Of a stretch of DNA of 64,000 nucleotides, positions 16,890-26,635 are shown one piece after another. Each line of letters opens with the position of its first letter. The stretch's first letter is position 1. This DNA comes from Fusobacterium_C necrophorum (GTDB taxonomy: Bacteria > Fusobacteriota > Fusobacteriia > Fusobacteriales > Fusobacteriaceae). A model generated the notes under the pieces. It made no database searches and was not told the origin of the DNA. It saw nothing but the letters and a program-made list of their open reading frames with translations. The stretch lies in NCBI RefSeq assembly GCF_900104395.1, contig NZ_FMXX01000006.1. The stretch is one strand, 5' to 3'. The translations under genes were made by a program, and so were the position numbers.

Positions 16890-18608
16890 TTAGTACATAA
16901 AGTTTTCTGTCATATTTGATTTTTCCAGCATATTTCTATAAATAGGAGATATTTTTAATAATTCTTCATGCCTTCCGATACTTTCCACTTTCCCTTGATG
17001 CATGACCACAATCTTATCCGCCTTTTCAATGGATTTCATTCGATGAGAAATAATAATCACGGTCTTATTTTTTAACAGATACTTTAAGCTTTCCTGTATT
17101 TTCATCTCATTTTCAACGTCCAGAGAGGCGCTGATTTCATCCAATAAAATAATAGGAGCATCTTTCAAAATGGCACGAGCAATGGAAATTCTTTGTCGCT
17201 CTCCTCCGGATAGCTTGCTTCCGTTTTCTCCAATCATGCTTTGATACCCCTCGGGAAGATTGGAAATAAATTCATGACAATTCGCCAATTTTGCAGCTTG
17301 AATCACTTCTTCATCCGTTGCAGATTTTTTTCCCATTCTGATATTTTCCATAACACTGGTATTGAATAGGAGTACTTCTTGAAACACGATCGAAATATTT
17401 TCAAAAAAACAATCTATATCAATATTTGCAATTTCTTTTCCTCCAATCAAAATTTTTCCGTTATCATAATCGTATAAACGAGAAATTAATCGTAATACGG
17501 TTGTTTTTCCACAACCGGAAGGACCTACAAAAGCAGTCACTTCATTTTGTTTTGCAACAAAGGAAAGAGTGTCAATGACCTTATAATCCTTTTGATAAGA
17601 AAAAGATACTCCTTGAAACTCAATCTCATAAGAGGATAACTCCATCTTTTTCCCCGATTGCTTTCTTAGCTTCCTCAATTCTTGAATCCTTTTCATTCGG
17701 GCATCAATATACATGATCTCCGCCATATTCAAATACAGCCCGTTAACCCCGTCCATGATCTTGGAAGCGGCTATCGTAAAGCCTAATAAATATAGGAGAG
17801 AAATTTTCCCCTGCAAATAAAGTCCTGCACCTATAAAAATAGTCAAACCCAGAATAAATCTCAAAATAGATTGAGAAAAGGTTGTTGGAAGTGCTTGTCC
17901 TATTTCCGTTTTTTTATGAAGTGTTTCCGTTTCTTCCATTTGCTCCATCAGTGCTTGCCGTATCGTTTCCTTTTGCCCATAACTTTTTATTTCCTGCTGC
18001 AATTCAATGCTTTCCTGAAAAAATTCCGAATTCTCTCTTAACTTCTTATAATACTTATTCGAAGAAGTGATTTGAGCTTTTTTAGAAAGAATTAAACAGA
18101 TAAAACTGACAAAAATTGGAAATAAAATACATAAAGTCAAAATCACATTTCCAAAAAACATCATAATACTGATAACAATCAGATACAATAAAAATCCCAA
18201 AGCCTGTGGTATTGCATGACTCATGGCATGTTCTATATCGGCCACATCCTTCATAATGGTTTGTGATAAATCCGAAGTATCATGCTTGGAAAAATAAGAA
18301 AGCGGCAACTCTTTCAAAATATTGGCAAGATTGATCCTCAAATTTGCACTTTCCTGATAGGTTGCATTAAATAAGGTATTGTAATTATAAAAAATCAGGA
18401 AATACATAATCCCGCAAAGAAGAAGAATTTCCAAAATTAAAATGCTGAAAGAGTTTTCTCTTCCTATTAATATATTTTCCATAAAAGAAAATACAAGCAT
18501 GATGGGTGCCATATAAGCAAAATGCATGAAAAAGGAGGAAAACGAGGCTCGAATCAATCCTTTGCTTCCTTGTTCCGTCAATCCAAAAAAATGTTTCTTC
18601 TTAATCAT
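16890..18608 (-). CDS. ABC transporter, fused membrane and ATPase domains (second subunit)
   Basis: Half-transporter of the exporter fold: six membrane helices (about 15-300) followed by an ATPase with Walker A GPSGCGKTT, signature LSGGERQR, Walker B IILLDEISA and the switch histidine in IISHR. The annotated start is the ATG at 18608 (572 residues), preceded by GGAGG; it overlaps the stop codon of the upstream partner gene, so the two are translationally coupled and likely form a heterodimer. An AraC gene stands in front. AraC plus two such fused ABC subunits resembles the YbtA-YbtP-YbtQ arrangement used in yersiniabactin iron uptake; that role here is inference. Drug or peptide export is the alternative. 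Confidence 0.85.
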   Translation of the reverse strand: MIKKKHFFGLTEQGSKGLIRASFSSFFMHFAYMAPIMLVFSFMENILIGRENSFSILILEILLLCGIMYFLIFYNYNTLFNATYQESANLRINLANILKELPLSYFSKHDTSDLSQTIMKDVADIEHAMSHAIPQALGFLLYLIVISIMMFFGNVILTLCILFPIFVSFICLILSKKAQITSSNKYYKKLRENSEFFQESIELQQEIKSYGQKETIRQALMEQMEETETLHKKTEIGQALPTTFSQSILRFILGLTIFIGAGLYLQGKISLLYLLGFTIAASKIMDGVNGLYLNMAEIMYIDARMKRIQELRKLRKQSGKKMELSSYEIEFQGVSFSYQKDYKVIDTLSFVAKQNEVTAFVGPSGCGKTTVLRLISRLYDYDNGKILIGGKEIANIDIDCFFENISIVFQEVLLFNTSVMENIRMGKKSATDEEVIQAAKLANCHEFISNLPEGYQSMIGENGSKLSGGERQRISIARAILKDAPIILLDEISASLDVENEMKIQESLKYLLKNKTVIIISHRMKSIEKADKIVVMHQGKVESIGRHEELLKISPIYRNMLEKSNMTENFMY

Positions 18609-20346
18609 TTGCAATCCTCCAATCATTTGCTTGCGAAAAGAATTTTTGTAATTCCGCATAACGAGCATTCTTTTTCATCAATTCCTTGTGATTTCCTCTT
18701 TCAACAATATTTCCTCTATCAATGACCAAAATTTCATCCACATTCCGAATGGAACTAAGTCTATGAGCTATCATAATGACCGTTTTTTCTTTCATCAAAT
18801 TAGAAAAAGCCTGTTGGAGTTCATACTCATTTTCCGGATCCGCAGCCGCCGAAGCTTCATCTAAAATAATAATATCCGCATTTTTCAAAATAGCTCTTGC
18901 AATTGCAATTCTTTGGATCTCTCCTCCGGACAAATATACTCCCTTGGAGCCAATCAACGTATGCTCCCTCGTTTCAAATTTATTTAAAATATCTTCACAT
19001 TGAGCTTTTTTTAAAGCTTCCATTACTTCTTCATAACTTGCATCCTCTCTTCCCACTTTTACATTTTCAAAAATTGTTTTCTTCCATAATTTTGTATTTT
19101 GAAACACAAAAGCAATGTGTTGACTTAAAAATTTTTCAGAATACTCCGTAATATTTCTTCCTCCTAACAAAATTTCTCCCTCCTGAATCTTATAAAAGCC
19201 TGAAAGAAGTTTTGCAATCGTCGACTTTCCTCCTCCGGAAGAACCTACCAAGGCATAGGTCTTTTTTTCTTCCAATAAAAAACTCAAATCCCTACATATA
19301 TATTGTTCCTCATAACGAAAGGAAACATGTTTAAACTCTAAATCGAAATGATCCGCTTTCTCTAAACTTCCATGTTCCAATTTATTTTCTTCCATTTCTG
19401 TAAAAAGAGTTTCCAACCTGGAAATCACTTCCAAAGCTTGAAAATGATACATTCCCACATACATGACTCTCATGAAAGCAAGAAATAATAAACCTGCAAA
19501 TACTGCATAAAAGACAATTTTAACAAAAATAATCCTCTCATCCGCTCCCTGTCTCATAAGAAGAATAGCAGCAGGCAGAGGGAAGGTAATAAAAAGATGA
19601 AATAAAACTTGAAACCAAACGTAAGCTCTTCGACAACTCATAGAATAATCCAGGGCGTAACGGGAATAAGATAAAATAGCATCATAAAAGCTTTTGAAAG
19701 ATTGAATCGTTGTATTAAAAATTTTAATAACCTGCATTCCTCTCACATATTCTACCGCTTCCGCATTCAATTTTTCCAAAGACTGCATATAGATCCTCAT
19801 AAATTCCTGATTCCCCATCATGTATTTCAACTGCCATAGACCGATTCCTATCATAATAACGGAACTGCAACCCAATAAAATGTCAACCTGAAACAGAATA
19901 ATCAACATTCCCAATGGCAAAAGAGCCGTTCCTACCAAATCAGGTAGTAAATGTGCCACTATCATATGTGTTTCCGCAGCATTGTCATCAATGAGTTTTC
20001 GAATTTTTCCGGAAGGATTTTTATCAAAAAAAGAAAAAGAGGCATCTAATAGATGTTTAATTCCTTCCTTTCGTAAATTCGTTTCCAAGCGAAATGCCAA
20101 GAGATGTGAACACCAAAGAGAGAAAAAATATAAAATCCCGTAAATTACCATAAAAATGACGATTCCTTTTGCATAATATTGCACATTTTGTATATTTTGA
20201 AAAAGAATCAATTCTTTCAAAAATTTCCAAAATAGCCAATAAGGCAATAACAAGAATAAAGAAGCCAAAAAGGATAAAAAAATGGACAAATAGGCATATC
20301 CTATTTTTTCCGAAGCATACTGTTTTAGTTTTTGATACATTTTCAT
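18601..20346 (-). CDS. ABC transporter, fused membrane and ATPase domains (first subunit)
   Basis: A 581-residue half-transporter: six hydrophobic helices (about 15-300) and a C-terminal ATPase with Walker A GSSGGGKST, signature LSGGEIQR, Walker B IIILDEASA and IAHR switch. It pairs with the downstream half-transporter, whose start codon overlaps this stop. RBS AAAGGAAG precedes the ATG at 20346. A promoter with AraC-type tandem half-sites lies in the 113-nt gap after the AraC gene. Both ATP sites look intact, unlike degenerate heterodimeric exporters. The substrate is unknown; siderophore or haem import by a YbtPQ-like pair is suggested by the context. Confidence 0.85.
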   Translation of the reverse strand: MKMYQKLKQYASEKIGYAYLSIFLSFLASLFLLLPYWLFWKFLKELILFQNIQNVQYYAKGIVIFMVIYGILYFFSLWCSHLLAFRLETNLRKEGIKHLLDASFSFFDKNPSGKIRKLIDDNAAETHMIVAHLLPDLVGTALLPLGMLIILFQVDILLGCSSVIMIGIGLWQLKYMMGNQEFMRIYMQSLEKLNAEAVEYVRGMQVIKIFNTTIQSFKSFYDAILSYSRYALDYSMSCRRAYVWFQVLFHLFITFPLPAAILLMRQGADERIIFVKIVFYAVFAGLLFLAFMRVMYVGMYHFQALEVISRLETLFTEMEENKLEHGSLEKADHFDLEFKHVSFRYEEQYICRDLSFLLEEKKTYALVGSSGGGKSTIAKLLSGFYKIQEGEILLGGRNITEYSEKFLSQHIAFVFQNTKLWKKTIFENVKVGREDASYEEVMEALKKAQCEDILNKFETREHTLIGSKGVYLSGGEIQRIAIARAILKNADIIILDEASAAADPENEYELQQAFSNLMKEKTVIMIAHRLSSIRNVDEILVIDRGNIVERGNHKELMKKNARYAELQKFFSQANDWRIAND

Positions 20347-20395
20347 AGTTCTTCCTTTCCAAAGAAATTCTTTCTTTCATTATTTTCTTTTTTCT

Positions 20396-20454
20396 ACTAT
20401 AAATCTCTTCTCTTTTTTTATCTACTCCAAAAAAGAAAAAAAAGCTCCAAAAAA
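20396..20454 (-). promoter_or_regulatory. Promoter with tandem AraC-type half-sites before the ABC genes
   Basis: Minus strand: TTTTTTGGAG occurs twice (20454-20445 and 20434-20425) with a 20-bp period, i.e. two helical turns on one face. The downstream copy directly abuts a poor -35 (TAGATA, 20424-20419), followed by a 17-nt spacer and -10 TATAGT (20401-20396). This is the classical layout for activation by an AraC-family dimer, here probably by the adjacent regulator. Confidence 0.55.
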
Positions 20455-20459
20455 TATTT

Positions 20460-21449
20460 CTATTTCTTGAAGTCTTTCTTTTCATATATTTTGCTATGCT
20501 TAAACTCTTTTGGATTTTTTTGATACTTCTGAAAAAAGTTTTTTGAAAATTTGCTTGGATTACTATAGCCTATCATGGCAGCTACTTCCGCTACGGTGTA
20601 TGTATTTTTTTCCAGAAGTATTTTTGCATATTCCATTTTGACATCTCGAATATACTGTGATACCGTCATTCCTTTCTTCTCTTTCATCATAGTTTGCAAA
20701 CGAAAAATAGGAGTTCCCAAAAATTTAGAAATTTCCGGTAGAGAATACACTTTTTCATAATCTCGAGAAACTAAAAATTTCAAGTGTTGAATTTTCTCGT
20801 CCTCGTTATCCACTATTCCTATCGCCTCCAACATCAGCTTCGCTAAAAAATAATTGATTTTTCCTTTAAAGTCAAAGTAATCCAAAATGGACTTTATTTT
20901 AAAATCTGTAATCTCTGCCGCCAAAGCCTGTAAATAAATACTGGAATTCCAAACTCGTAAAATTTTTTCCTGCAGCATATGTTTTATGTTTTTTCTCCAC
21001 TCTTGTTCCAACCAAGAATGTTTTCCCAGTTTGAAAAAAGATTCAAAATAATCCAAATGAAGATGAATGGAAAAGCTCTTACAATTCTTGACAGAAAACT
21101 CAAATCTTTCCACGGTATTCTTAGAATAATACAGGCAAGCCTGTCCTTTTTGATAAGAATATTTTTCTAAACTCGGATAACAGAGGATTTCCATACTTCC
21201 CTCCGTACATACCCCCAACTCCAAGACTTCTTCCTGCCAATTCTCGGATTCAAAGCTATAGTTCAGTCTATTGGGCAGGGAAGTAAAGGTAATGTCCATT
21301 CCTTCCTCCAAGGAAACTCGATAAAACCAATATTTTCCATGAGAATTGGGAAAGACATAACGATTTCCGAATAAGTCCGCTATTTCCGTCAAATTTTCAA
21401 TATTTGACAATCTTTGAAAATACATTTCAATAAAATCTTCTCTTTTCAT
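20460..21449 (-). CDS. AraC family transcriptional regulator
   Basis: 329 residues. The C-terminal ~100 residues form the double helix-turn-helix: first HTH around SLPEISKFLGTPIFRLQTMMKEKKG, second around YTVAEVAAMIGYSNPSKFSKNFFQKY, ending with the family NPKEF motif. The N-terminal part is a ligand-sensing domain I cannot assign, with several cysteines and aromatic residues. Size and layout match YbtA/PchR-like regulators, which activate siderophore uptake. The two ABC genes follow 113 nt downstream with tandem half-sites between. It has its own TTGACA promoter, diverging from coaE. Confidence 0.87.
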   Translation of the reverse strand: MKREDFIEMYFQRLSNIENLTEIADLFGNRYVFPNSHGKYWFYRVSLEEGMDITFTSLPNRLNYSFESENWQEEVLELGVCTEGSMEILCYPSLEKYSYQKGQACLYYSKNTVERFEFSVKNCKSFSIHLHLDYFESFFKLGKHSWLEQEWRKNIKHMLQEKILRVWNSSIYLQALAAEITDFKIKSILDYFDFKGKINYFLAKLMLEAIGIVDNEDEKIQHLKFLVSRDYEKVYSLPEISKFLGTPIFRLQTMMKEKKGMTVSQYIRDVKMEYAKILLEKNTYTVAEVAAMIGYSNPSKFSKNFFQKYQKNPKEFKHSKIYEKKDFKK

Positions 21450-21485
21450 AAAGAACCTCTTCCGAATTTTATTATTTTTTTTTAT

Positions 21486-21513
21486 TTAATACATACTTTA
21501 TGGGAATTGTCAA
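21486..21513 (-). promoter_or_regulatory. Promoter of the AraC gene
   Basis: Minus strand: -35 TTGACA (21513-21508), 16-nt spacer, -10 TATTAA (21491-21486). Confidence 0.6.
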
Positions 21514-21544
21514 GAATATTCCTCCCACATTTTTTGAAAAAATA

Positions 21545-21553
21545 TGCTATAAT
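21545..21553 (+). promoter_or_regulatory. Extended -10 of the coaE operon
   Basis: TGCTATAAT (TATAAT at 21548-21553), 37 nt before the coaE start, diverging from the AraC promoter. The -35 region is poor. Confidence 0.55.
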
Positions 21554-21590
21554 GTCTTGATAATAAATAGACTATTAGGAGGAAGTCATC

Positions 21591-22193
21591 GTGATTATTG
21601 GAATTACGGGAACCATTGCCAGTGGTAAGAGTACGGTGAGCGATTACTTTATAAAACAAGGCTATGAAGTCATCGATGCAGATAAAATTACCAAAGAACT
21701 ACAACAAAAAAAAGAAGTACTCGAAGAATTTCGAGAAATATTTGGAGAAGAAGTACTGTTGGAAAATAAAACTCTAAATCGTACCAGACTACGAGAAATG
21801 GTTTTCCAAAATGCAGAAGCTTTGGAAAAAATCAATCAAATTATGCATCCCAAAGTCAGAGAGGAATTTGAAAAAAGAAAAAGAGAACATGCCCAAGAAA
21901 AAATTATTTTTTTTGACATTCCTCTTTTATTTGAAGCACATTTTGAAAATCTCTGTGAAAAAATTCTTCTTGTCTATGCAGACAGAGAAGTACAAATCAC
22001 TCGTATTATGCAACGAGACGGAAGTTCTCGTGAATTAGCGGAAAAGATAATTGCCTCTCAGGCAAAAGAGGAAGAGAAGAAAAAAAAGTCTCACTACATC
22101 ATTGAAAACAACGGTAGTATCGAAGACTTATATCAAAAATTAAGCAAATGGGAGGAAATATTCAATGAAAATTGTCGCTCCGGCAGGAAATAA
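21591..22193 (+). CDS. coaE: Dephospho-CoA kinase
   Basis: Final step of coenzyme A synthesis: phosphorylates the 3'-hydroxyl of dephospho-CoA. P-loop GTIASGKST is at residues 7-15, DADKITKEL follows as the conserved substrate motif, and the lid region has QITRIMQRDG. Length 200 is normal. The start is GTG at 21591 with AGGAGG upstream. The 3' end overlaps the U32 peptidase gene by 29 nt. It heads the long plus-strand gene run. Confidence 0.93.
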   Translation: MIIGITGTIASGKSTVSDYFIKQGYEVIDADKITKELQQKKEVLEEFREIFGEEVLLENKTLNRTRLREMVFQNAEALEKINQIMHPKVREEFEKRKREHAQEKIIFFDIPLLFEAHFENLCEKILLVYADREVQITRIMQRDGSSRELAEKIIASQAKEEEKKKKSHYIIENNGSIEDLYQKLSKWEEIFNENCRSGRK

Positions 22194-24333
22194 AGAGCGT
22201 CTTTATGCAGCCATAAAGGCAGGAGCAGAAGAAATTTATATGGGATTACAGGGGTTCGGAGCTAGAAGAGCTGCTGAAAATTTTAGTGTGGAAGAATTTA
22301 TAGAAGCTTTGGACTATGCTCATTTACGAGGAAGTCGTATCTTTTTGACTCTAAACACTCTGATGTTCCAAGAAGAAATCGAATTTCTTTATCTCAATTT
22401 AAAAAAATTATATGAACACGGTTTGGATGCTGTGATTGTTCAAGACTTAGGTCTTGCTTATTATTTGCACCAAAATTTTCCGGACTTGGAACTACATGGC
22501 AGTACTCAACTCAGCGTGGCAAACCATGTCGAAATCAATTTCCTACAATCTATCGGTTTTACTCGAGTTGTTCTTCCCAGAGAATTATCTTTTGAAGAAA
22601 TCAAATCCATTCGAGAACATTGCAGCATAGAATTGGAAGTATTTGTGTCGGGAGCCTTGTGTATCTGTTATTCCGGAAATTGTTATCTGAGCAGTTTTTT
22701 AGGAGGAAGAAGCGGAAATCGTGGTATGTGTGCTCAGCCTTGTCGAAAAAACTACCAAATCAATCAAAAGAAGAAAGCTTATTTTTTAAGCCCGAAAGAT
22801 CAACTTTTGGAGAAAGAAGAAATTCAAAAATTAAAAGAAATCGGTATTGACAGCATTAAATTGGAGGGACGTATGAAAGAAGCCAACTACGTTTTTGCCA
22901 CCGTTCAATATTATCGAAATATCATCGACAATCTAAGTGTGGAAGAAAAAAGTTCTTCTCTCTTTAATCGAGGCTACTCTAAAGGCTATTTTTATCAAAA
23001 GACAACGGAAATCATGAATCCGTATTTTTCTTCGAATTTAGGAGAAAGAGTCGGACTCATTCAAGGAAAAGAAATTCATTTAGAAAAAGAAGTCATCTTG
23101 GGGGACGGTTTCAGCTATCTTTCCTCCAGCTTTGAAAAACTGGGAGGCTGCTATCTGAATCGGATTGTAGTGAAAGGAAAGCAGGAAAAACGAAAAAAAG
23201 CTTTCAAAGGAGAAATTTTAATTCTGAAAGAACTTGCTCGTGGAAGTAAATACCTGTATCGAAGCTATTCCAAGGCAATCCAAGACAAGATTGACTTCGA
23301 AAAGAAGCAAAAAGAAAAAAGAAAGGAAATTATTGCCTCTTTTATTGGAAAAATAGGAAAAAAAGCTATTCTGTCTTTACAGACTGACAATGAACGGGGA
23401 AAAGAAATCATTGTGACTATCTCAAGTGAAGTCAAATTGGAAACGGCAAAGAAAAAAGCAAGTACAGAAGAAGAAATCTTTCAAAAAATAGCGGAATTGG
23501 GAAATACTTCTTTTGTTCTAAAACATGCCGACATAGACTTGGAAAAAAATCTTTTTGTTCCCGCTTCCCTTGTAAAATCTCTAAAACGTTCTGCAATAGA
23601 AGAGTTGGAGAAAAAATTACTAAGTTCTTATTTGCGAATATCCGGTCCTGAATGGAAATTACAATCTGTCTTAAAGGAAAAAATTGACACATTGGAATAT
23701 TACTTTATTGTTCGAACAAAAGAACAAAAAAAATATCTGGAAGAAAAAGGATATTCTAAGATCTTGTACCGTTCTTATGACATTGCAAGAGAAGGAGAAT
23801 TGGAAAAACAAAGTACTAACAGCTTACTGGCTGCCAATCTATATCAAATTTTGAAAAATCAAAACTCTTCCGGTCTTCTTGGGAATTGGAATTTAAATAT
23901 CAGTAATCTTTATAGTTTTAAATGTTTGGAATGTTTCCCGCAATTAGAAATTCTGACCCTTTCCCCTGAAATGAGTTTTGAAAAGATGAAAAAAATAGGG
24001 GCTACGAAACAGAAAAAAGCTATTTTAGCTTATTCAAAACTACGAGGAATGTATATTGAACTCGATCTCACGCAAGGGAAAAATACTATGCTTGAAAATC
24101 AGGAAAAAGATACTTTTCAAGTCATGACCAATGATTTAGGGCATACGGAAGTCTATCTGGAAAAAGCTCTGAATATTCTTTCTAAACAGGATTTAATCAA
24201 AGAATTGGGAATTTCTGTTGTAATCATAGAATTTACCTATGAGGATTTGAAAGAAATGGAGCTCGTTCTCCAAGAATTACGAGAGCAGACCGGAAGGTAC
24301 CAAGCCTATAATTATGAAAGAGGTGTATATTAA
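22165..24333 (+). CDS. U32 family peptidase (collagenase-like)
   Basis: 722 residues. N-terminal peptidase U32 domain (about 1-290): PAGNKERLYAAIKAGA, LHGSTQLSV, and the family signature FVSGALCICYSGNCYLS at residues 160-176 followed by further cysteines (C189, C193), likely metal or cluster ligands. A C-terminal DUF3656-type extension fills the rest. Family members include secreted-collagenase-associated proteins and RNA hydroxylation enzymes such as RlhA and TrhP, so either a proteolytic or an RNA-modifying role is possible; the cysteine set favours the latter group. Start ATG at 22165 after GGAGG, inside the end of coaE. Confidence 0.85.
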   Translation: MKIVAPAGNKERLYAAIKAGAEEIYMGLQGFGARRAAENFSVEEFIEALDYAHLRGSRIFLTLNTLMFQEEIEFLYLNLKKLYEHGLDAVIVQDLGLAYYLHQNFPDLELHGSTQLSVANHVEINFLQSIGFTRVVLPRELSFEEIKSIREHCSIELEVFVSGALCICYSGNCYLSSFLGGRSGNRGMCAQPCRKNYQINQKKKAYFLSPKDQLLEKEEIQKLKEIGIDSIKLEGRMKEANYVFATVQYYRNIIDNLSVEEKSSSLFNRGYSKGYFYQKTTEIMNPYFSSNLGERVGLIQGKEIHLEKEVILGDGFSYLSSSFEKLGGCYLNRIVVKGKQEKRKKAFKGEILILKELARGSKYLYRSYSKAIQDKIDFEKKQKEKRKEIIASFIGKIGKKAILSLQTDNERGKEIIVTISSEVKLETAKKKASTEEEIFQKIAELGNTSFVLKHADIDLEKNLFVPASLVKSLKRSAIEELEKKLLSSYLRISGPEWKLQSVLKEKIDTLEYYFIVRTKEQKKYLEEKGYSKILYRSYDIAREGELEKQSTNSLLAANLYQILKNQNSSGLLGNWNLNISNLYSFKCLECFPQLEILTLSPEMSFEKMKKIGATKQKKAILAYSKLRGMYIELDLTQGKNTMLENQEKDTFQVMTNDLGHTEVYLEKALNILSKQDLIKELGISVVIIEFTYEDLKEMELVLQELREQTGRYQAYNYERGVY

Positions 24334-24334
24334 T

Positions 24335-24838
24335 ATGGACAAACGATTAAAAAGAATTCGAAGCTTAGGCACATGGTTTGGTTTGGGAGATTTTCCAAAG
24401 GCTCCGGGAACTTTGGGAACCTTAGGAGCCATTCCTTTCTATCTTTTACTATGTTATCTACGAAAAATTTTTCCAAATATCCTGATGTATAATTCCTTTT
24501 ATTTTATCTTTTTAATGACATTTTTTGCAGTATCTGTCTATGTGGCAGATATTTGTGAACGAGAAATCTTTCAAAAAGAAGATCCTCAAGCTGTTGTGAT
24601 TGATGAAGTTTTAGGATATTTGACTACCTTAGCTTTTATCAATCCCGTCGGTATTTCACAAACTCTTTGGGCAATCGGTTTAGCCTTTCTGATTTTTCGT
24701 TTTTTCGATATTACCAAATTGGGACCCATTGACAAATCTCAACATTTAAAAATGGGAATTGGTGTTGTCATGGATGATTTTTTGGCAGGAATTATCGGAA
24801 ACTTTTTATTGGTTTGTCTTTGGACCATTTTTTTCTAG
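24335..24838 (+). CDS. pgpA: Phosphatidylglycerophosphatase A
   Basis: Membrane phosphatase removing phosphate from phosphatidylglycerophosphate to give phosphatidylglycerol. The family N-terminus GTWFGLGDFPKAPGTLGTLG, the acidic VVIDEVLGYLTTL and FRFFDITKLGPI are all present, with three or four hydrophobic segments. A longer in-frame start (24314) lies within the U32 gene; the ATG at 24335 is chosen since it begins right after the U32 stop codon and follows GAAAGAGGTG. cinA follows 12 nt after the stop codon. Confidence 0.88.
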   Translation: MDKRLKRIRSLGTWFGLGDFPKAPGTLGTLGAIPFYLLLCYLRKIFPNILMYNSFYFIFLMTFFAVSVYVADICEREIFQKEDPQAVVIDEVLGYLTTLAFINPVGISQTLWAIGLAFLIFRFFDITKLGPIDKSQHLKMGIGVVMDDFLAGIIGNFLLVCLWTIFF

Positions 24839-24850
24839 GAGGAAATACTT

Positions 24851-26059
24851 ATGAAAGCAGCTTGTATTCTGGTGGGTACGGAACTATTAAATGGGGCTAT
24901 GGTAGATACCAATAGCTTATATATGGCGGAAGAATTAAATAAAGTGGGAATTGAATTACCTTATAAAATGACAGTTCGAGATGTCAAAGAGGAAATTATA
25001 GATGCTCTTCAATTCTGCCATTCTCGTGTGGATCTTGTAATTCTTTCCGGAGGCTTAGGTCCCACTTTGGATGATATTACCAAAGAAGCTATCGCTGATT
25101 TTTTAGGGAAAAAAATGATTGTGGAAGCGGAAGAATTAGAAGTATTACATCAAAAATTTGCCTCTCGAGGTCTTCCTATTTTAGAAATGAATACAAAAGA
25201 AGTTGAAAAACCGGAGGGAGCAATCTCCTTTGAAAATTCTGTGGGTATGGCTCCTGCTATCTATCTCGATAAAATTGCAGCCTTTCCGGGAGTTCCCAGA
25301 GAACTTTACGATATGTTCCCCAAATTTTTATCTTATTTCACCCAAGAAAAAAATTGGAAACAGGAAATTTACATCAAAGATATTATTACCTACGGAATTC
25401 CGGAGTCACTTCTGGAGAATCGGGTAAAAGATTGTTTTCAGGAAAAGGGAATTTTTTATGAATTTTTAGTAAAAAATTATGGAATCTTAATTCGTATGCA
25501 AACAAACGCTTCCCAAAAAAATAAAGTGGAAAAAATCAAAGAAAAGATATATAATATCATAGGCAATTTTATTATTGGCGAAGATTCTGTCAAAATAGAA
25601 GAAAAAATTGTAGAGTATTTAAAAGAAAAACATTGGAAAATATCTCTTGCAGAGTCATGTACCGGTGGACTGCTTGCAGACCATTTTATTCGTTTAGCAG
25701 GAGTTTCGGACGTTTTTTATGAAGCTATCGTTTCCTATGATAATGAAGCAAAACAAAAACGACTCGGAGTTCAAAAAGAAACTCTGGACTACTATGGAGC
25801 CGTCAGTGAAAATACGGCAAAAGAAATGCTTTTGGGACTTTCTACAGAAGTAGCCGTTTCTACTACCGGTATCGCAGGACCGGGAGGTGGAAGCAAAGAA
25901 AAACCTGTTGGACTTGTTTACATAGGGATTCGAGTTCTAGACAAGACCTATATTATCAAAAAACAATTTCACGGGAATCGACAACAAATTCGAAAACGTA
26001 CCGTTTTAGAGGCCTTAGTAAGCCTTTTTCAAATTTTAACTAAAGGGTGTGAAATGTGA
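24851..26059 (+). CDS. cinA: CinA family protein (nicotinamide-nucleotide amidase)
   Basis: 402 residues with two domains: an N-terminal MoaB/MogA-like COG1058 domain (about 1-170; GTELLNG, LSGGLGPTLDDITKEA) and a C-terminal PncC-type amidase domain (about 250-400; LAESCTGGLLAD, STTGIAGPGGG). The latter deamidates nicotinamide mononucleotide in pyridine nucleotide salvage; the former acts on ADP-ribose in studied homologues. Full length. AGGAGG precedes the ATG. An XRE regulator gene starts 3 nt after the stop codon. Confidence 0.92.
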   Translation: MKAACILVGTELLNGAMVDTNSLYMAEELNKVGIELPYKMTVRDVKEEIIDALQFCHSRVDLVILSGGLGPTLDDITKEAIADFLGKKMIVEAEELEVLHQKFASRGLPILEMNTKEVEKPEGAISFENSVGMAPAIYLDKIAAFPGVPRELYDMFPKFLSYFTQEKNWKQEIYIKDIITYGIPESLLENRVKDCFQEKGIFYEFLVKNYGILIRMQTNASQKNKVEKIKEKIYNIIGNFIIGEDSVKIEEKIVEYLKEKHWKISLAESCTGGLLADHFIRLAGVSDVFYEAIVSYDNEAKQKRLGVQKETLDYYGAVSENTAKEMLLGLSTEVAVSTTGIAGPGGGSKEKPVGLVYIGIRVLDKTYIIKKQFHGNRQQIRKRTVLEALVSLFQILTKGCEM

Positions 26060-26062
26060 AAA

Positions 26063-26611
26063 ATGAGTATCGGGGAAAAAATTAAGAAAAGCAGAAATGA
26101 AAAAAGTTTATCTTTAAGGGAATTGGCAGTAAAGGTGGATTTATCTGCAAGTTTCTTATCTCAAATCGAGCAAGGGAAGGCATCTCCTTCTATTGAAAAT
26201 TTAAAAAAAATAGCGACTGCTTTGGACGTTCGAGTCAGCTATTTAATTGAAGATGATGAAGTTCAAAAAAATGTTGATTTCGTAAAAAAAGAAAATATCA
26301 AGTATATTGAAAGTAGAGATTCCAATACAAAAATGGCTTTATTGACAGTTTCTCATGCTGAAAAGACAATGGAACCTATTTTGTATGAAATCGGTCCCGG
26401 AGGAGAAAGTGGAAGAAATTCTTATTCTCACAGTGGAGAAGAGTTTATTTATATTACGCAAGGAGAGTTGGAAGTCTATATCAATGATACAGTTTACAAG
26501 CTAAAGGAAGGAGATAGTTTGTATTTTAAATCCAACCAACAACATCGTTTTAAAAATTCTTCTAAAAAAGAAACAAAAGCTATTTGGGTTGTGAGTCCGC
26601 CCGGATTTTAA
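26063..26611 (+). CDS. XRE-family regulator with C-terminal cupin domain
   Basis: 182 residues: an N-terminal lambda-repressor-like HTH (about 1-60; SLRELAVKVDLSASFLSQIEQG, followed by SPSIENLKKIATAL) joined to a cupin (about 100-180; HSGEEFIYITQGELEVYIND, LKEGDSLYFKSNQQHRFKN). Members of this group (PuuR-like) often respond to polyamines or amino acids. The effector and targets are not evident. It lies in an apparent operon between cinA and the FakA-FakB fusion, so regulation of the latter is possible but unproven. Confidence 0.87.
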   Translation: MSIGEKIKKSRNEKSLSLRELAVKVDLSASFLSQIEQGKASPSIENLKKIATALDVRVSYLIEDDEVQKNVDFVKKENIKYIESRDSNTKMALLTVSHAEKTMEPILYEIGPGGESGRNSYSHSGEEFIYITQGELEVYINDTVYKLKEGDSLYFKSNQQHRFKNSSKKETKAIWVVSPPGF

Positions 26612-26635
26612 TAGAAACTTGGAGGTAAAGAAAGA

